A stretch of DNA of 64,000 nt from Staphylococcus cohnii subsp. cohnii (GTDB taxonomy: Bacteria > Bacillota > Bacilli > Staphylococcales > Staphylococcaceae). The notes under the pieces are model-generated. The model saw only the letters and a program-made list of their open reading frames with translations. It made no database searches and had not been told where the DNA came from. Location of the stretch: contig NZ_PPQC01000044.1 of NCBI RefSeq assembly GCF_002902365.1, positions 49,740 to 113,739 on the forward strand. The letters are read 5' to 3'. The position numbers were made by a program, and so were the translations under genes. Below, in pieces: positions 1 through 9,374 of this stretch (its first letter is position 1; the number at the start of each line of letters is the position of its first letter).

Positions 1-230
1 AGTCCCATAATTGATGGTGTCAATAAACGATTCGTTGTAATCGCTTGAAAGATAACTACTGAAGCTGCAATTGCTCCACCTACCAATATCATGAGCACAA
101 GCTTTCGAAAACGACTGATAAACTGGTATCTAAAAATTTCAAAATCAATACCGATGAAAAGATATATTAACGCAGCACTTAAAGTGACAGCTATTAATAT
201 CATTAACTTTGATTTAGCACTAATTTGCAT
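1..230 (-). CDS. sstB: Iron-siderophore ABC transporter permease SstB-like (partial)
   Basis: The gene begins at the ATG at 228-230 on the minus strand and runs off the left edge, so only about the first 77 residues are seen (MQISAKSKLM at the N-terminus). The visible part has one hydrophobic segment, a short polar loop and the start of a second, as in FecCD-family permeases. The start overlaps the end of the upstream permease gene by 11 bp and has an AAAGGAAG ribosome binding site inside that gene, which implies translational coupling. By synteny with the staphylococcal sstABCD locus beside nrdF, this should be the second permease of a ferric-siderophore (catechol-type) importer. Family is well supported; the substrate is inferred. 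Confidence 0.8.
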   Translation of the reverse strand, partial: MQISAKSKLMILIAVTLSAALIYLFIGIDFEIFRYQFISRFRKLVLMILVGGAIAASVVIFQAITTNRLLTPSIMG

Positions 231-1188
231 AATTGTGTCTTCCTTTCATCAATAAGATCAAGAAAATAATCGTGCCAAAGACACCAATTGTTAAACCAAT
301 ATTTATTTCATATGGGTAGACAACAATCCTACCAATTATGTCAGAAAACATAACAAATACCGCCCCTAACATTGCCGTGTGAGGTAATGCTTGCTTTAAG
401 TGGTCACCTCTGAATATTGACACAATATTCGGAACAATTAGACCTAAAAATGGTAGTGTTCCTACTGTAACAACTACAAGTGCTGTTATAGTTGCAGTTA
501 TAAATAAACCAATATTTATTATTTTTTCATAGTTGACGCCTAAGTTATTACTAAAATCTTTTCCCATCCCTGCAATCGTAAAATGATTGGCGAATATATA
601 TGTAAGTATCAATAAAGGAATGCTTAAGTATAATATTTCATATCTACCGCTCGTAATGATGGCAAAGTTTCCGTTGAGCCAGTTACCTACACTTTGTACA
701 GTATTGGTTCTTAGAGCAAGAAAAGTTGCTAAACTAGACACAATACCACCAAGCATAATACCTAAAAGTGGAATAAAAATAACATCAGTGAATCGTATAT
801 ATTGAACTAATTTAACAAATAAAAATGTGCCACCAATACTTAATATCACCGCAAATATTAATTTAATAATAATGTTTTCTTGTGGAAAAAATATCATTGA
901 TATCAAAATGCCTAACTTTGCCCATTCCATAGTCCCTGCTGTCGTTGGACTCACAAATTTATTTTGCATCATCTGCTGCATAATAAGGCCAGAAAGTGCT
1001 AAAGTGCTTCCAGATATTAATATACTTATTGTTCTAGGAATCCTACTAGACACGATGATATTTAATTGTTCGGGCGTTAAATGAAAAATATCAGTAATTG
1101 ATACTTTACTAACGCCTATAAATAAAGAAAGGATAGTTAAAAAGAATAAAATAATAGCTAAGACAACACCATTGAGTAAAAATTTCAT
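220..1188 (-). CDS. sstA: Iron-siderophore ABC transporter permease SstA-like
   Basis: A 322-residue, very hydrophobic protein with about eight to nine predicted membrane segments and the FecCD-family landmarks: SRIPRTISILISGSTLALSG near residues 48-67 and the conserved GTLPFLGLIVPNIV loop near 242-255 that contacts the ATPase. It would form the membrane channel of a ferric-siderophore importer together with the downstream permease. It is the first gene of the sst operon; a Fur box lies 45 bp upstream of the ATG, so transcription is expected to rise under iron limitation. The location directly downstream of nrdF, on the same strand, matches other staphylococci. The exact siderophore cannot be read from the sequence. 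Confidence 0.87.
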   Translation of the reverse strand: MKFLLNGVVLAIILFFLTILSLFIGVSKVSITDIFHLTPEQLNIIVSSRIPRTISILISGSTLALSGLIMQQMMQNKFVSPTTAGTMEWAKLGILISMIFFPQENIIIKLIFAVILSIGGTFLFVKLVQYIRFTDVIFIPLLGIMLGGIVSSLATFLALRTNTVQSVGNWLNGNFAIITSGRYEILYLSIPLLILTYIFANHFTIAGMGKDFSNNLGVNYEKIINIGLFITATITALVVVTVGTLPFLGLIVPNIVSIFRGDHLKQALPHTAMLGAVFVMFSDIIGRIVVYPYEINIGLTIGVFGTIIFLILLMKGRHNYAN

Positions 1189-1232
1189 AGTGAGTAATTA
1201 ATCCTTTCATAAACGTCATGTTTTATTGATTG

Positions 1233-1247
1233 TGATAATCATTATCA
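1233..1247. promoter_or_regulatory. Fur box upstream of sstA
   Basis: TGATAATCATTATCA is an exact 7-1-7 inverted repeat (TGATAAT, one base, ATTATCA), the Fur operator form known from Bacillus and Staphylococcus. It sits 45-59 bp upstream of the sstA start, where binding would block the promoter when iron is sufficient. Confidence 0.88.
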
Positions 1248-1524
1248 ATACCTGTAAGTTAAATTTTATCATCTTTGCATGTAAATTCAATAGCTATAAC
1301 AGAGATTATCAAAACAATTCTCTATTTATGTCAAAATTTTCAAAATAAAAACAAAAACTTTTAGCCAAATGCATTTTTTAAATTTATGTATTTATAGAAA
1401 TTTTTGACGTTTCAGTTGACAAACTAATTCAAATACTAAATAAAGTTAAATACGTGCTTGAATTAATTGTATTGCATAAATGTGTAAAATATTAGTGCAA
1501 CGCGCAAAACTTTAATAAATAAAA

Positions 1525-1564
1525 AACGTCAATCTCTATATAATTCCAATAGAAATTGACGTTT
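1525..1564 (-). terminator. Stem-loop terminator downstream of nrdF
   Basis: A 16-bp stem (AAACGTCAATCTCTAT against ATAGAAATTGACGTTT, one mismatch) with an 8-nt loop lies 80 bp beyond the nrdF stop. It is followed on the minus strand by a T-rich run. The same stem sequence recurs at 32877-32911 and 48093-48133. Confidence 0.75.
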
Positions 1565-1644
1565 GTTGGTGATTAAAATTGATTTATATTTCATTCATCT
1601 GCTATTAATAACTTTTACATTATGATAGTTTAAGCAAATGTAAT

Positions 1645-2613
1645 TTAGTCTTCAAAAATAAAATCTTCATCTTGTAATGCTTCAACATTTAGCGCTAAAG
1701 TATAACCATCGCCTTTAACAGAGAAGAAATCATGGTTTTTTGTAGATGTGTCTAATGCATTTTCGATGATCGGATTAAATTCTCTTTCTTCAAAGTACGG
1801 ATCAAATCCGAGGTTTGATAGTGCTTTGTTACCATTATATCTTACATAGTTAAGCACATCTTCAGTTAAACCGATATCATCATATAAAGATTGTGTATAA
1901 GAAACTTCGTTTTTATATAGTTCATCTAATAATTTATACATTTCTTGGTCTGCTTGCTGTTTTTCACTTTCAGACAATTCATTGCGTAAACTTTGTGCGT
2001 CCATACCAGTAAATACACCATGAATTGATTCATCTAATAAAATTTTACGAATAATTTCTCCTGAAGTCGTCATTTTACCTTGTCCAGCTAAATATAATGG
2101 ATAATAGAAACCAGAATAGAATAAAAATGTTTCTAGAAAAACACTTGATACACGTGCAATATATTGATCATAAATAGATGCTTCTTTTCCCCATAATTTA
2201 TGATAATTATTTACAATTTTATCCGATTTGAATTTCAAATGTGGTTCTTCTAGGACCCATTTATCTAATAAATAGTTTGTTTCGCTAGATGGCAATAGTG
2301 TTGTAAAGATGTGAGAATAACTTTTAGCATGAATTTGTTCCATCATCGCCATAAAGGAATAAACCGCTTTTTTACGTAAATCTGTAGTATGTAACATAAT
2401 TAATGGCATACCATCATCTGCTTGGTGTGTATCCAAACCAGTTAAACCTGCCAATGCCTTTTTAAATGCATTTTTTTCTTCATCAGATAATGTTTTCCAA
2501 CTTGCAATATCTTTTGAAACTTTAAATTCAGTTTCTACCCACATTTGCGAAATATTTTGTCGCCAAAACATATTTGTCATATCTTCTTGAGTATTCCAAT
2601 TGACTGCTTTCAT
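1645..2613 (-). CDS. nrdF: Class Ib ribonucleotide reductase beta subunit NrdF
   Basis: A 322-residue beta subunit that holds the dimetal centre and tyrosyl radical used by NrdE to make deoxyribonucleotides. Metal ligands and the radical tyrosine are recognisable: D61 in GLDTHQADD, E92 and H95 in MEQIHAKSY, and Y99 as the likely radical site, with further helices carrying ligands around EETFLFYSGF-like and LLDESIH sequences. Length is normal for NrdF (about 320). It is third in the nrdI-nrdE-nrdF operon, separated from nrdE by 236 bp that contain a hairpin. A terminator follows about 80 bp after the stop. The class Ib assignment is supported by nrdI in the same operon. Confidence 0.96.
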   Translation of the reverse strand: MKAVNWNTQEDMTNMFWRQNISQMWVETEFKVSKDIASWKTLSDEEKNAFKKALAGLTGLDTHQADDGMPLIMLHTTDLRKKAVYSFMAMMEQIHAKSYSHIFTTLLPSSETNYLLDKWVLEEPHLKFKSDKIVNNYHKLWGKEASIYDQYIARVSSVFLETFLFYSGFYYPLYLAGQGKMTTSGEIIRKILLDESIHGVFTGMDAQSLRNELSESEKQQADQEMYKLLDELYKNEVSYTQSLYDDIGLTEDVLNYVRYNGNKALSNLGFDPYFEEREFNPIIENALDTSTKNHDFFSVKGDGYTLALNVEALQDEDFIFED

Positions 2614-2666
2614 TTAGATAATTCCCCTATCTAGTAAATATTTGTTTAATTTATAAAACACAGAAA

Positions 2667-2708
2667 GTGGGACAGAAATCTAAATATATTTTTAGATTTT
2701 CTATCCCT
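2667..2708. repeat. Stem-loop between nrdE and nrdF
   Basis: GTGGGACAGAAATCTAAA pairs with TTTAGATTTTCTATCCC around a short AT loop. It belongs to the GGGACAGAAAT type of hairpin common between staphylococcal genes. Lying between two genes of one operon, it could partially terminate transcription or stabilise processed mRNA; that role is inferred. Confidence 0.65.
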
Positions 2709-2849
2709 TTGCATAAGTGACTATATTTCTCTAATGTCGATACACTTTGATTTAAATGACATTCACTTAATGCCTCACCTTTTTGTATTTAAAACAGATG
2801 CGTTATTTCAAGATTCATAGATCTTTTTCATTAATTAAAAAGTTTCGTT

Positions 2850-4955
2850 TTATATTGCACAGCTTGTACATTCTTCAACACTTAATAATTTATTTCTAGT
2901 GTAATATAAAGATTTCAATCCTTTATGATGTGCATAAACATATAATCTAGATAATTCACGTGTTGATATCTCTGAATTTACATAAAGAATTGTAGAAATA
3001 CCTTGGTCCACATGTGTTTGGATCGTAGCTATTAAATCAATTAATTTCATTTGATCAGTATTAAATGCAGATTTATAGTACCACATTGTTTCTGGTGATA
3101 AGAAAGGCATTGGATAAAACGTTTCTGCATTACCATAAGTACGACGTTCAATTTGATCAACTATCGGCATAACTGAACTTGTCGCATTTTGTACATAAGA
3201 AATACTTTGTGTTGGTGCAATCGCTAAACGATATGCATGGAATAAACCGTGAGTTTCAACTTCTTTTTGTAATGCTTTCCAATCTTCAGGTGTAGGAATT
3301 TCTAAGCCTTCAAATAATTTACGTACTTTTTCATATTTTGGTGCAAATGTTTGCGAAGTGTAAAACTCAAAATATTTACCATTCGCATAATCTGTCTTAT
3401 CAAAGTCTTTAAATGTTTCTTGTCTATCTTTTGCAATTTCCATGGATCTTTCAATTGAATAGTAGTTCATCATCATGAAGAATATGTTAGCAAAATCTTT
3501 TGCTTCTTCAGATTCATAACCAATTTTATTTTTAGCAAGATAACCATGTAAATTCATAACGCCTAATCCAACTGAATGTAACTCGCTATTAGCTTTTCTA
3601 ACACCTGGCGCATTTTGAATATTTGCTTCATCACTAACCACTGTCAATGCATCCATACCTGTATGCACTGAATCTTTGAATTTACCTGATTCCATAACAT
3701 TAACAATATTTAAAGATCCTAAGTTACAAGATATATCACGCTTGATGTCATCTTCTGTACCGTAGTCATTAATAATAGATGTTTCTTGTAATTGGAAGAT
3801 TTCTGTACATAAATTACTCATTTTAATTTGACCAATATTAGAGTTAGGATGTACTTTATTCGCATTATCTTTAAACATTAGATAAGGATAACCAGATTGT
3901 AGCTGTGTTTGTGCAATCATATTTAGCATTTCACGAGCGTCTTTTTTCTTTTTATCAACATTTGGATTGGCTACTAAACTTTCATAGTATTCATCTAAAT
4001 TAATATCATCTAACGTTACACCATATTCATTATAAACTGTATGCGGTGCAAACATATAAAAGTCTTTACCTTCTTTTGCCAACTCAAAGAATTTTGAAGG
4101 TACAATTAAACCAGTAGAAATAGTAGATAATCGCAAATCTTCATCTGCGTTAACTTTTTTAGTATCTAAAAATTCTTCTACATCATAATGGAAAATATTT
4201 AAGTACACCGCACCAGCACCAGGACGCTGTCCTAATTGGTCTGCATAGCTAAAGCCACCTTCAAGAGATTTAGCAACAGGTAATACGCCTTTTGCTACAC
4301 CTTTAATGCCTTTAATCGCTTCTCCTCTTGCACGCAATTTAGATAGGTTGATAGCAACACCGCCGCCAATTTTACTTAATTGTTTTGCAGTAGAATCTAT
4401 AAAATTGATTGAATTTAAACTGTCGTCAACTTCTAATAAGAAACATGACACGAGCTCACCACGACGCGCACGTCCCGCATTTAAAAATGTTGGCGTTGCT
4501 GGTTGGTAACGTTGTTCAATCATAGCTGAAATAAGTTGTCTAGCTGTCGGTTTATGACCATTTGCTAAATAAAGTGCAACAATCACAACATGTTGCTTAT
4601 AATCTTCTAAGAATTGTGTTTTATCATTTGTCTTTAGCGCATAATCTTTAAAGAATTTACTGGCCGACATATAACTTGCAAAACGAAAGTCTATACTTTT
4701 AGCATAATCTGTAATTTCTTGTAAATCTGCTTCTGAATATTTTTCAAAAACATCAAAATAAAAATCGTTATCTACAAGATAGCGTAAACGTTCAATTTCA
4801 GTATCAAAATAGATTGTCTTATCTTGAATCTCTTCTAAATAAACTGCCAGTGCTTCTTGATCCTTTTCCAAATTAAAGAAACCATTATCTTTTCGTTTTG
4901 TAACCTCATTATTTAATTCAATATGATTGTATTTCTTCTCGTCCATAATCTTCAT
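2850..4955 (-). CDS. nrdE: Class Ib ribonucleotide reductase alpha subunit NrdE
   Basis: The catalytic subunit reduces ribonucleoside diphosphates. The protein of about 701 residues lacks an N-terminal ATP-cone, as expected for class Ib, and carries ELVSCFLLE (redox cysteine), NLCTEIF (thiyl-radical cysteine with the catalytic Glu), the SCNLGSLN segment, and the C-terminal CTSC pair that re-reduces the active site. An in-frame ATG at 4985 exists further upstream, but the ATG at 4955 has AGGTGGG eight bases before it and gives [11 protein letters not shown], which matches S. aureus NrdE; I chose it. The 5' end overlaps the nrdI 3' end by 38 bp, so the two are coupled. Electrons come from a glutaredoxin-like NrdH not in this window. 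Confidence 0.96.
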   Translation of the reverse strand: MKIMDEKKYNHIELNNEVTKRKDNGFFNLEKDQEALAVYLEEIQDKTIYFDTEIERLRYLVDNDFYFDVFEKYSEADLQEITDYAKSIDFRFASYMSASKFFKDYALKTNDKTQFLEDYKQHVVIVALYLANGHKPTARQLISAMIEQRYQPATPTFLNAGRARRGELVSCFLLEVDDSLNSINFIDSTAKQLSKIGGGVAINLSKLRARGEAIKGIKGVAKGVLPVAKSLEGGFSYADQLGQRPGAGAVYLNIFHYDVEEFLDTKKVNADEDLRLSTISTGLIVPSKFFELAKEGKDFYMFAPHTVYNEYGVTLDDINLDEYYESLVANPNVDKKKKDAREMLNMIAQTQLQSGYPYLMFKDNANKVHPNSNIGQIKMSNLCTEIFQLQETSIINDYGTEDDIKRDISCNLGSLNIVNVMESGKFKDSVHTGMDALTVVSDEANIQNAPGVRKANSELHSVGLGVMNLHGYLAKNKIGYESEEAKDFANIFFMMMNYYSIERSMEIAKDRQETFKDFDKTDYANGKYFEFYTSQTFAPKYEKVRKLFEGLEIPTPEDWKALQKEVETHGLFHAYRLAIAPTQSISYVQNATSSVMPIVDQIERRTYGNAETFYPMPFLSPETMWYYKSAFNTDQMKLIDLIATIQTHVDQGISTILYVNSEISTRELSRLYVYAHHKGLKSLYYTRNKLLSVEECTSCAI

Positions 4956-5316
4956 TGAAATTTCCCACCTTATCTTTAAATTCATTTATATCGTCTGCAG
5001 TGCCCTGTACTTCAAACTTCAATAATAGTGGAACTTGATATCGTTCCGAAATTGATCGTCCAGCTTTTGCGAAATTTTGTCCCCAGTTACGATTTCCGCT
5101 TGCTGCAACAGCTTTTAACAAATCATCATTCACATCTAAAAACATTTGAACTGGTTGGGGTACCTCACCAAATCCTATTGTTCCAGTGACCAAAACGAAT
5201 GGTTCCTCTATTCTCTCTGAACAATTATTTTGCGTGATTTCCATAACATTTGTCAGTTCGGTTTTTTTTATAAATCTGCGCACATTGCCGGAAAACGAAA
5301 AATATACCACTTTCAT
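4918..5316 (-). CDS. nrdI: Flavodoxin-like NrdI, activator of class Ib RNR
   Basis: A 132-residue flavoprotein that supplies the oxidant used to assemble the manganese-tyrosyl radical cofactor in NrdF. The N-terminal [15 protein letters not shown] is the FMN phosphate loop, and the glycine-rich [11 protein letters not shown] and [14 protein letters not shown] stretches are the other flavin-contacting loops of the family. Length is typical. First gene of nrdIEF; its end overlaps nrdE. Two NrdR boxes lie about 255-300 bp upstream, so the messenger is expected to have a long leader. Confidence 0.95.
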   Translation of the reverse strand: MKVVYFSFSGNVRRFIKKTELTNVMEITQNNCSERIEEPFVLVTGTIGFGEVPQPVQMFLDVNDDLLKAVAASGNRNWGQNFAKAGRSISERYQVPLLLKFEVQGTADDINEFKDKVGNFNEDYGREEIQSY

Positions 5317-5570
5317 TGGATCACCTTCTTTCTAATAGATATACGTAAGTTGGAAAATCAAAAAATGTAAGGCTTTCGAGGTGTTATTATTTGAATGTGT
5401 TTTAAATGATTGAAGTAACCACTATATATAGTAACTAGTAAATCTATAAGTAGGTATGTAAAAACTCAACATTTAAGTATTAATGCCTTATTTGTCATTA
5501 TTCAAAGCCTAAAACTGTGTGATTTTACTTAAAATTTGATTTATTATAAATAAATTGACCACATACTAAA

Positions 5571-5618
5571 ACACAATATATTGTGTTTAGTCCTGGCCAG
5601 AAATACTATATTATGTGT
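5571..5618. promoter_or_regulatory. Paired NrdR boxes upstream of nrdI
   Basis: Box 1 at 5571-5586 reads ACACAATATATTGTGT, a perfect palindrome matching the NrdR consensus. Box 2 at 5603-5618 reads ATACTATATTATGTGT. The two 16-bp boxes are separated by 16 bp, about three helical turns from box to box, the arrangement known for NrdR. NrdR represses RNR genes when dATP is high. Confidence 0.88.
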
Positions 5619-5907
5619 TTCATTATACATAACTCATCGCCTTATTAAAAGTCTTTAATTTATGACAAAACGATGAAAACAGTATGAAAATGGCACCAAT
5701 TCAACTTTAAAATCAATTTAAAAAATTAAAAAAATATTTTTGTCTTTTTTAGAGTCTCAATGCTTGCTTTTTTTAATTTTTTCTTAAGCCTTGATATACC
5801 TGCATTACTTCATCTATCCTCATATATATTGCGCTTCATCTATTATATTTTTAAACTAATTACTATGCTAAATTACTTTTAAGTTTCTCGATTATATACT
5901 CTCCAAC

Positions 5908-5921
5908 AGAACGTTTGTTCG
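5908..5921. promoter_or_regulatory. Candidate SOS (LexA) box
   Basis: AGAACGTTTGTTCG contains GAAC-N4-GTTC, the core of the Gram-positive LexA site. It lies about 106 bp upstream of the EamA transporter start. One such match could occur by chance in a window this size, so it is a candidate only. Confidence 0.35.
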
Positions 5922-6026
5922 TATATCGTTTTAATATATTTCTACTTTGATTTCAAGCATATATACATTTTCTAATTAACTATGCTAATATAGATACGTT
6001 AAAATTTTAAAATTGAGGCGATGTAT

Positions 6027-6914
6027 GTGAATCCAAAAGTAAAAGGTATTATTGCTATTCTAATTTCTGCAGTTGGCTTTAGCTTTATGTCTGTTTTTTT
6101 TAGATTAGCTGGAGATCTCCCTGTCTTTCAAAAATCATTGGCAAGAAACCTCGTGGCGATGTTTATACCTTTGTATTTTATATTTAAATATAAGCAACCA
6201 CTTTTTGGTAAATTAAGTAGTCAGCCTTTATTAATATCTCGTTCTGCGCTTGGCTTGATTGGCGTTTTATTAAATATATATGCCATCGACCATATGATAC
6301 TCAGTGATGCAGACACATTAATGAAATTAAATCCATTTTGGACGATACTACTTAGTTTAATTTTCCTAAATGAAAAAGTACGCAACTACCAAGTTTTTGC
6401 TATGATTATAGCCATTTTGGGTATGCTATTCGTTGTAAAACCTGAGTTTTCATCATCAATGATACCAGCGATTGGTGGATTGTTATCAGGTATCTTCGCA
6501 GCAAGTGCCTACACTTGTGTTAGAGCATTAAGTAGCAGAGAAGCACCTTATACGATTGTTTTTTATTTTTCTTTCTTTTCTATAATAGTTCTCATTCCAT
6601 TTACGATTTTTACATTCGAACCAATGTCTGTCATGCAAGTTGTTTATTTAATTGGTGCTGGCTTAGCTGCAGCTGCTGGTCAAATAGGTATTACTTTAGC
6701 ATATAGTTTTGCACCAGCAAAAGATATTTCAATATTTACGTACGCATCTATTATTTTCACTGCGTTATTTGGTTTTATTTTATTTGGCGAATCACCAGAT
6801 TTCTATGCAATTTTAGGTTACATCATTATCATTGGTGCAAGTTACTATATGTTTGAAAAAGCAAGACGCCAACCGCTAACAATTCAGAAAAAAGAACAAA
6901 AATCTAAATATTAA
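6027..6914 (+). CDS. EamA/DMT-family permease next to queF
   Basis: About 295 residues with ten predicted membrane helices in two EamA repeats, the layout of drug/metabolite transporters. An ATG at 6021 lies only two bases after the GAGG ribosome binding site (6015-6018); the in-frame GTG at 6027 has the proper eight-base spacing and gives [10 protein letters not shown], so I prefer it. The stop is 13 bp before queF, so the two are very likely cotranscribed. That neighbour suggests transport of a deazapurine or another metabolite linked to queuosine, but the EamA family is too broad to assign a substrate. Family certain, function inferred. Confidence 0.85.
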   Translation: MNPKVKGIIAILISAVGFSFMSVFFRLAGDLPVFQKSLARNLVAMFIPLYFIFKYKQPLFGKLSSQPLLISRSALGLIGVLLNIYAIDHMILSDADTLMKLNPFWTILLSLIFLNEKVRNYQVFAMIIAILGMLFVVKPEFSSSMIPAIGGLLSGIFAASAYTCVRALSSREAPYTIVFYFSFFSIIVLIPFTIFTFEPMSVMQVVYLIGAGLAAAAGQIGITLAYSFAPAKDISIFTYASIIFTALFGFILFGESPDFYAILGYIIIIGASYYMFEKARRQPLTIQKKEQKSKY

Positions 6915-6927
6915 AGGAGCAATTACG

Positions 6928-7428
6928 ATGTCTGAAGGACGTAAACAAGAAGATTTAAATGACATTACTTTACTAGGAAACCAAAACAATAAATATGATT
7001 TTGATTATCGACCAGATGTATTGGAATCATTTGATAATAAACATCCAGGCCGTGATTATTTTGTTAAATTTAATTGCCCTGAGTTCACATCTTTATGCCC
7101 TATTACAGGTCAACCTGATTTTGCTACAATTTATATTTCTTATATCCCAAATATTAAAATGGTAGAATCTAAATCATTAAAATTATATTTATTTAGCTTT
7201 AGAAATCATGGTGATTTTCATGAGGATTGTATGAATATTATTATGAATGATCTCATCGACTTAATGGATCCCCATTATATAGAAGTTTGGGGCAAATTCA
7301 CACCTCGTGGTGGTATATCTATAGACCCTTATACAAATTATGGCCGTCCTGACAGTAAATATGAAAAAATGGCAGAACATCGTTTAATGAATCATGACCT
7401 CTATCCAGAAAAAATAGATAATCGTTAA
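6928..7428 (+). CDS. queF: NADPH-dependent 7-cyano-7-deazaguanine reductase QueF
   Basis: This enzyme reduces the nitrile preQ0 to preQ1, the last small-molecule step before insertion into tRNA. The 166-residue size fits the unimodular QueF type. The catalytic cysteine is C57 in [13 protein letters not shown] with the partner aspartate D64, and the QueF signature ESKSLKLY is at 80-87, followed by [10 protein letters not shown]. Ribosome binding site AAAGGAG precedes the ATG. It is physically separate from queCDE (29.8-31.6 kb), which make preQ0, and no preQ1 riboswitch is visible upstream of this copy. A terminator follows at 7444-7489. Confidence 0.96.
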   Translation: MSEGRKQEDLNDITLLGNQNNKYDFDYRPDVLESFDNKHPGRDYFVKFNCPEFTSLCPITGQPDFATIYISYIPNIKMVESKSLKLYLFSFRNHGDFHEDCMNIIMNDLIDLMDPHYIEVWGKFTPRGGISIDPYTNYGRPDSKYEKMAEHRLMNHDLYPEKIDNR

Positions 7429-7443
7429 TTTATTCCTACTATG

Positions 7444-7489
7444 AATAATCCACTCGAACTAAAAATAATTCGTGTGGATTATTTTTTTA
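7444..7489 (+). terminator. Terminator after queF
   Basis: A 15-bp stem (AATAATCCACTCGAA with TTCGTGTGGATTATT, one mismatch) is followed by a run of seven T. It lies 16 bp after the queF stop. Confidence 0.88.
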
Positions 7490-7607
7490 TTTATTTCATT
7501 TAGATATTAAAACGCTTACTTATATAATTTTGTACTATTGATATATACACTTGTTATTTAAGTGAAAACATTATAAAATAAATCCAACCATTTAGGGGAG
7601 GGAAATT

Positions 7608-9122
7608 ATGAAACAGATAAGTTACACGCACGAGGAAATTATGAAAAGTACTCCGAGAAAGGGGTTTTTCGGACATCCAAAAGGACTAGGTACACTGTTT
7701 TTCACTGAATTTTGGGAGAGATTCAGTTATTATGGTATGAAAGCGATACTAATATATTATCTTTATTATAGTGTGGCTGAGGGTGGTTTCGGTTTAAGTC
7801 AAGCCGTGGCAATGCAAATTGTCGCAATTTACGGAACTTTAATTTATATGTCAGGTGTTATTGGGGCATGGATTGCAGATCGGATAACCGGGACACAAAG
7901 CGCTGTCTTCTACGGTGGATTCTTGATCATGATCGGGCATATTTTATTGTCCTTACCTAATAATTTAACATTAGTAATGGTTGCGCTCGCAGTCATCATT
8001 GCAGGTACTGGTCTATTAAAGCCAAATATTTCATCAACTGTTGGTGAACTGTATGATCGTAATGATGTAAGACGAGACGCTGCATTCACATTATTCTATA
8101 TGGGTATTAATTTCGGTAGTTTATTTGCGCCATTACTTACAGGTTATTTACAAACTAGAGTGAGTTTCCATGCAGGTTTCTTAGTAGCTGCTATCGGTAT
8201 GTTCTGTGGCTTAGTAGTATATGCACTAAAACGTAAAGTGAATTTAGGTTTGGCTGGTCGTAACGTGCCGAATCCTTTAACTAAACCAGAAATCAAAAAG
8301 TTCGTATTATTTAGTTTAGGTATTGTTGTATTATTTTTAGCATATTTATTAATTCTACATTTAAATAATGCCTTAAGCTTAGAAAACTTTAGCTTTTTAA
8401 TTACCATTTTAGGTATCGTATTACCAATCTACTTGTTTATTAATATGATTTTACATAAAGACGTTACGAAAGATGAGCGTTCACGTGTATATAGTTACAT
8501 ACCATTGTATATTACATCTGTTGCTTTTTGGATGATACAAGAACAAGGGTCAACGATTCTCGCAACATTTGCAGATAAAAAGACACAACTCGAAATGTCT
8601 GTATTAACGAATGGGTTAATTGATTTTTCAATTCCTGCCTCATGGGCACAATCTTTAAATCCATTGTTTATTATTCTCTTAGCGCCAGTCTTTGCAACGC
8701 TATGGGTTAAATTAGGTAAAAAGAATCCGCCTACAGTACATAAATTTGCCTATGGCGCAATTATCGCTGGGTTATCCTATCTAGTCATGATTATTCCATT
8801 AGCTACAGGCAATGACTTAATAAACCCATTATGGCTTGTACTCAGTTTCTTATTAATTACTATCGGTGAACTTTGTATATCTCCAGTCGGTTTATCAACT
8901 ACTACAAAGCTAGCACCAGTCACATTCACGGCGCGTATGATGAGCTTGTGGATGTTAAGTAACGCAACAGCACAGGGCCTCAATGCTCAACTTGTGGTTG
9001 TATACACAAAAATGGATCAAAGTGATTACTTTATGTATTCAGGATTAGTTGCAGTTGTTATCGGCGTTATATTATTGATTATTTCACCAAAAGTAAAACG
9101 TGCAATGAAAGGTATATATTAA
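7608..9122 (+). CDS. POT-family proton-coupled oligopeptide transporter (first copy)
   Basis: A 504-residue POT/PTR2 transporter that imports di- or tripeptides with protons. The N-terminal cytoplasmic piece ends in GFFGHPKGLG; the proton-coupling motif ExxERFxYYG is at residues 34-43 (TEFWERFSYYG), and the second PTR2 signature is in GTGLLKPNISSTVGELY near 130-146. About 14 membrane helices are predicted. The start is firm: AGGGGAGGG precedes the ATG. It lies just before a second, clearly related POT gene (9375-10892), so a tandem duplication or an added paralogue is likely; the second is closer to my memory of S. aureus DtpT. A terminator follows, so the two are probably transcribed separately. 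Confidence 0.92.
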   Translation: MKQISYTHEEIMKSTPRKGFFGHPKGLGTLFFTEFWERFSYYGMKAILIYYLYYSVAEGGFGLSQAVAMQIVAIYGTLIYMSGVIGAWIADRITGTQSAVFYGGFLIMIGHILLSLPNNLTLVMVALAVIIAGTGLLKPNISSTVGELYDRNDVRRDAAFTLFYMGINFGSLFAPLLTGYLQTRVSFHAGFLVAAIGMFCGLVVYALKRKVNLGLAGRNVPNPLTKPEIKKFVLFSLGIVVLFLAYLLILHLNNALSLENFSFLITILGIVLPIYLFINMILHKDVTKDERSRVYSYIPLYITSVAFWMIQEQGSTILATFADKKTQLEMSVLTNGLIDFSIPASWAQSLNPLFIILLAPVFATLWVKLGKKNPPTVHKFAYGAIIAGLSYLVMIIPLATGNDLINPLWLVLSFLLITIGELCISPVGLSTTTKLAPVTFTARMMSLWMLSNATAQGLNAQLVVVYTKMDQSDYFMYSGLVAVVIGVILLIISPKVKRAMKGIY

Positions 9123-9150
9123 TCACTTAAACGATAATATTTTTTAATAA

Positions 9151-9197
9151 GCAATATAGAGATCTGATTTCAAAGATTTCTATATTGTTTATTTTTT
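9151..9197 (+). terminator. Terminator after first POT gene
   Basis: GCAATATAGAGATCT pairs with AGATTTCTATATTGT, followed by TTATTTTTT. It separates the two transporter genes. Confidence 0.78.
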
Positions 9198-9374
9198 GTA
9201 AAAATACACTGTCGTCAATTTAAATATCCTTAAATAAAAATTTATGCTTATATACAGTGATAATAAATCAGAATATTTTGAATATTGTTGTTTTGAGAAT
9301 ATTATTGAAATTTAATTTAATTAAGCGTAAAATCATTTTTATACATTCTTATAGGGAGTATGAAAGGACGGGGA

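Larger units (their letters stand above)
1189..1644. other. Intergenic region between nrdF and sstA
   Basis: This 456-bp AT-rich stretch holds the Fur box at 1233-1247 near sstA and the nrdF terminator hairpin at 1525-1564 near nrdF. No convincing small gene with a ribosome binding site was seen in between. Confidence 0.6.
5317..6026. other. Divergent intergenic region nrdI / EamA gene
   Basis: The 710-bp region contains the nrdI leader and NrdR boxes at 5571-5618, a very AT-rich middle, and an SOS-box-like sequence at 5908-5921 nearer to the EamA-queF pair. No preQ1 riboswitch was found here although queF follows. No convincing additional gene was seen. Confidence 0.5.

Noticed and set aside
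587..1084. Plus-strand ORFs inside sstA
   Set aside because: Antisense shadows of a membrane protein gene, with no ribosome binding site and no family features.
9240..9374. CodY box before dtpT
   Set aside because: AT-rich palindromic pieces are present, but no match close to AATTTTCWGAAAATT.
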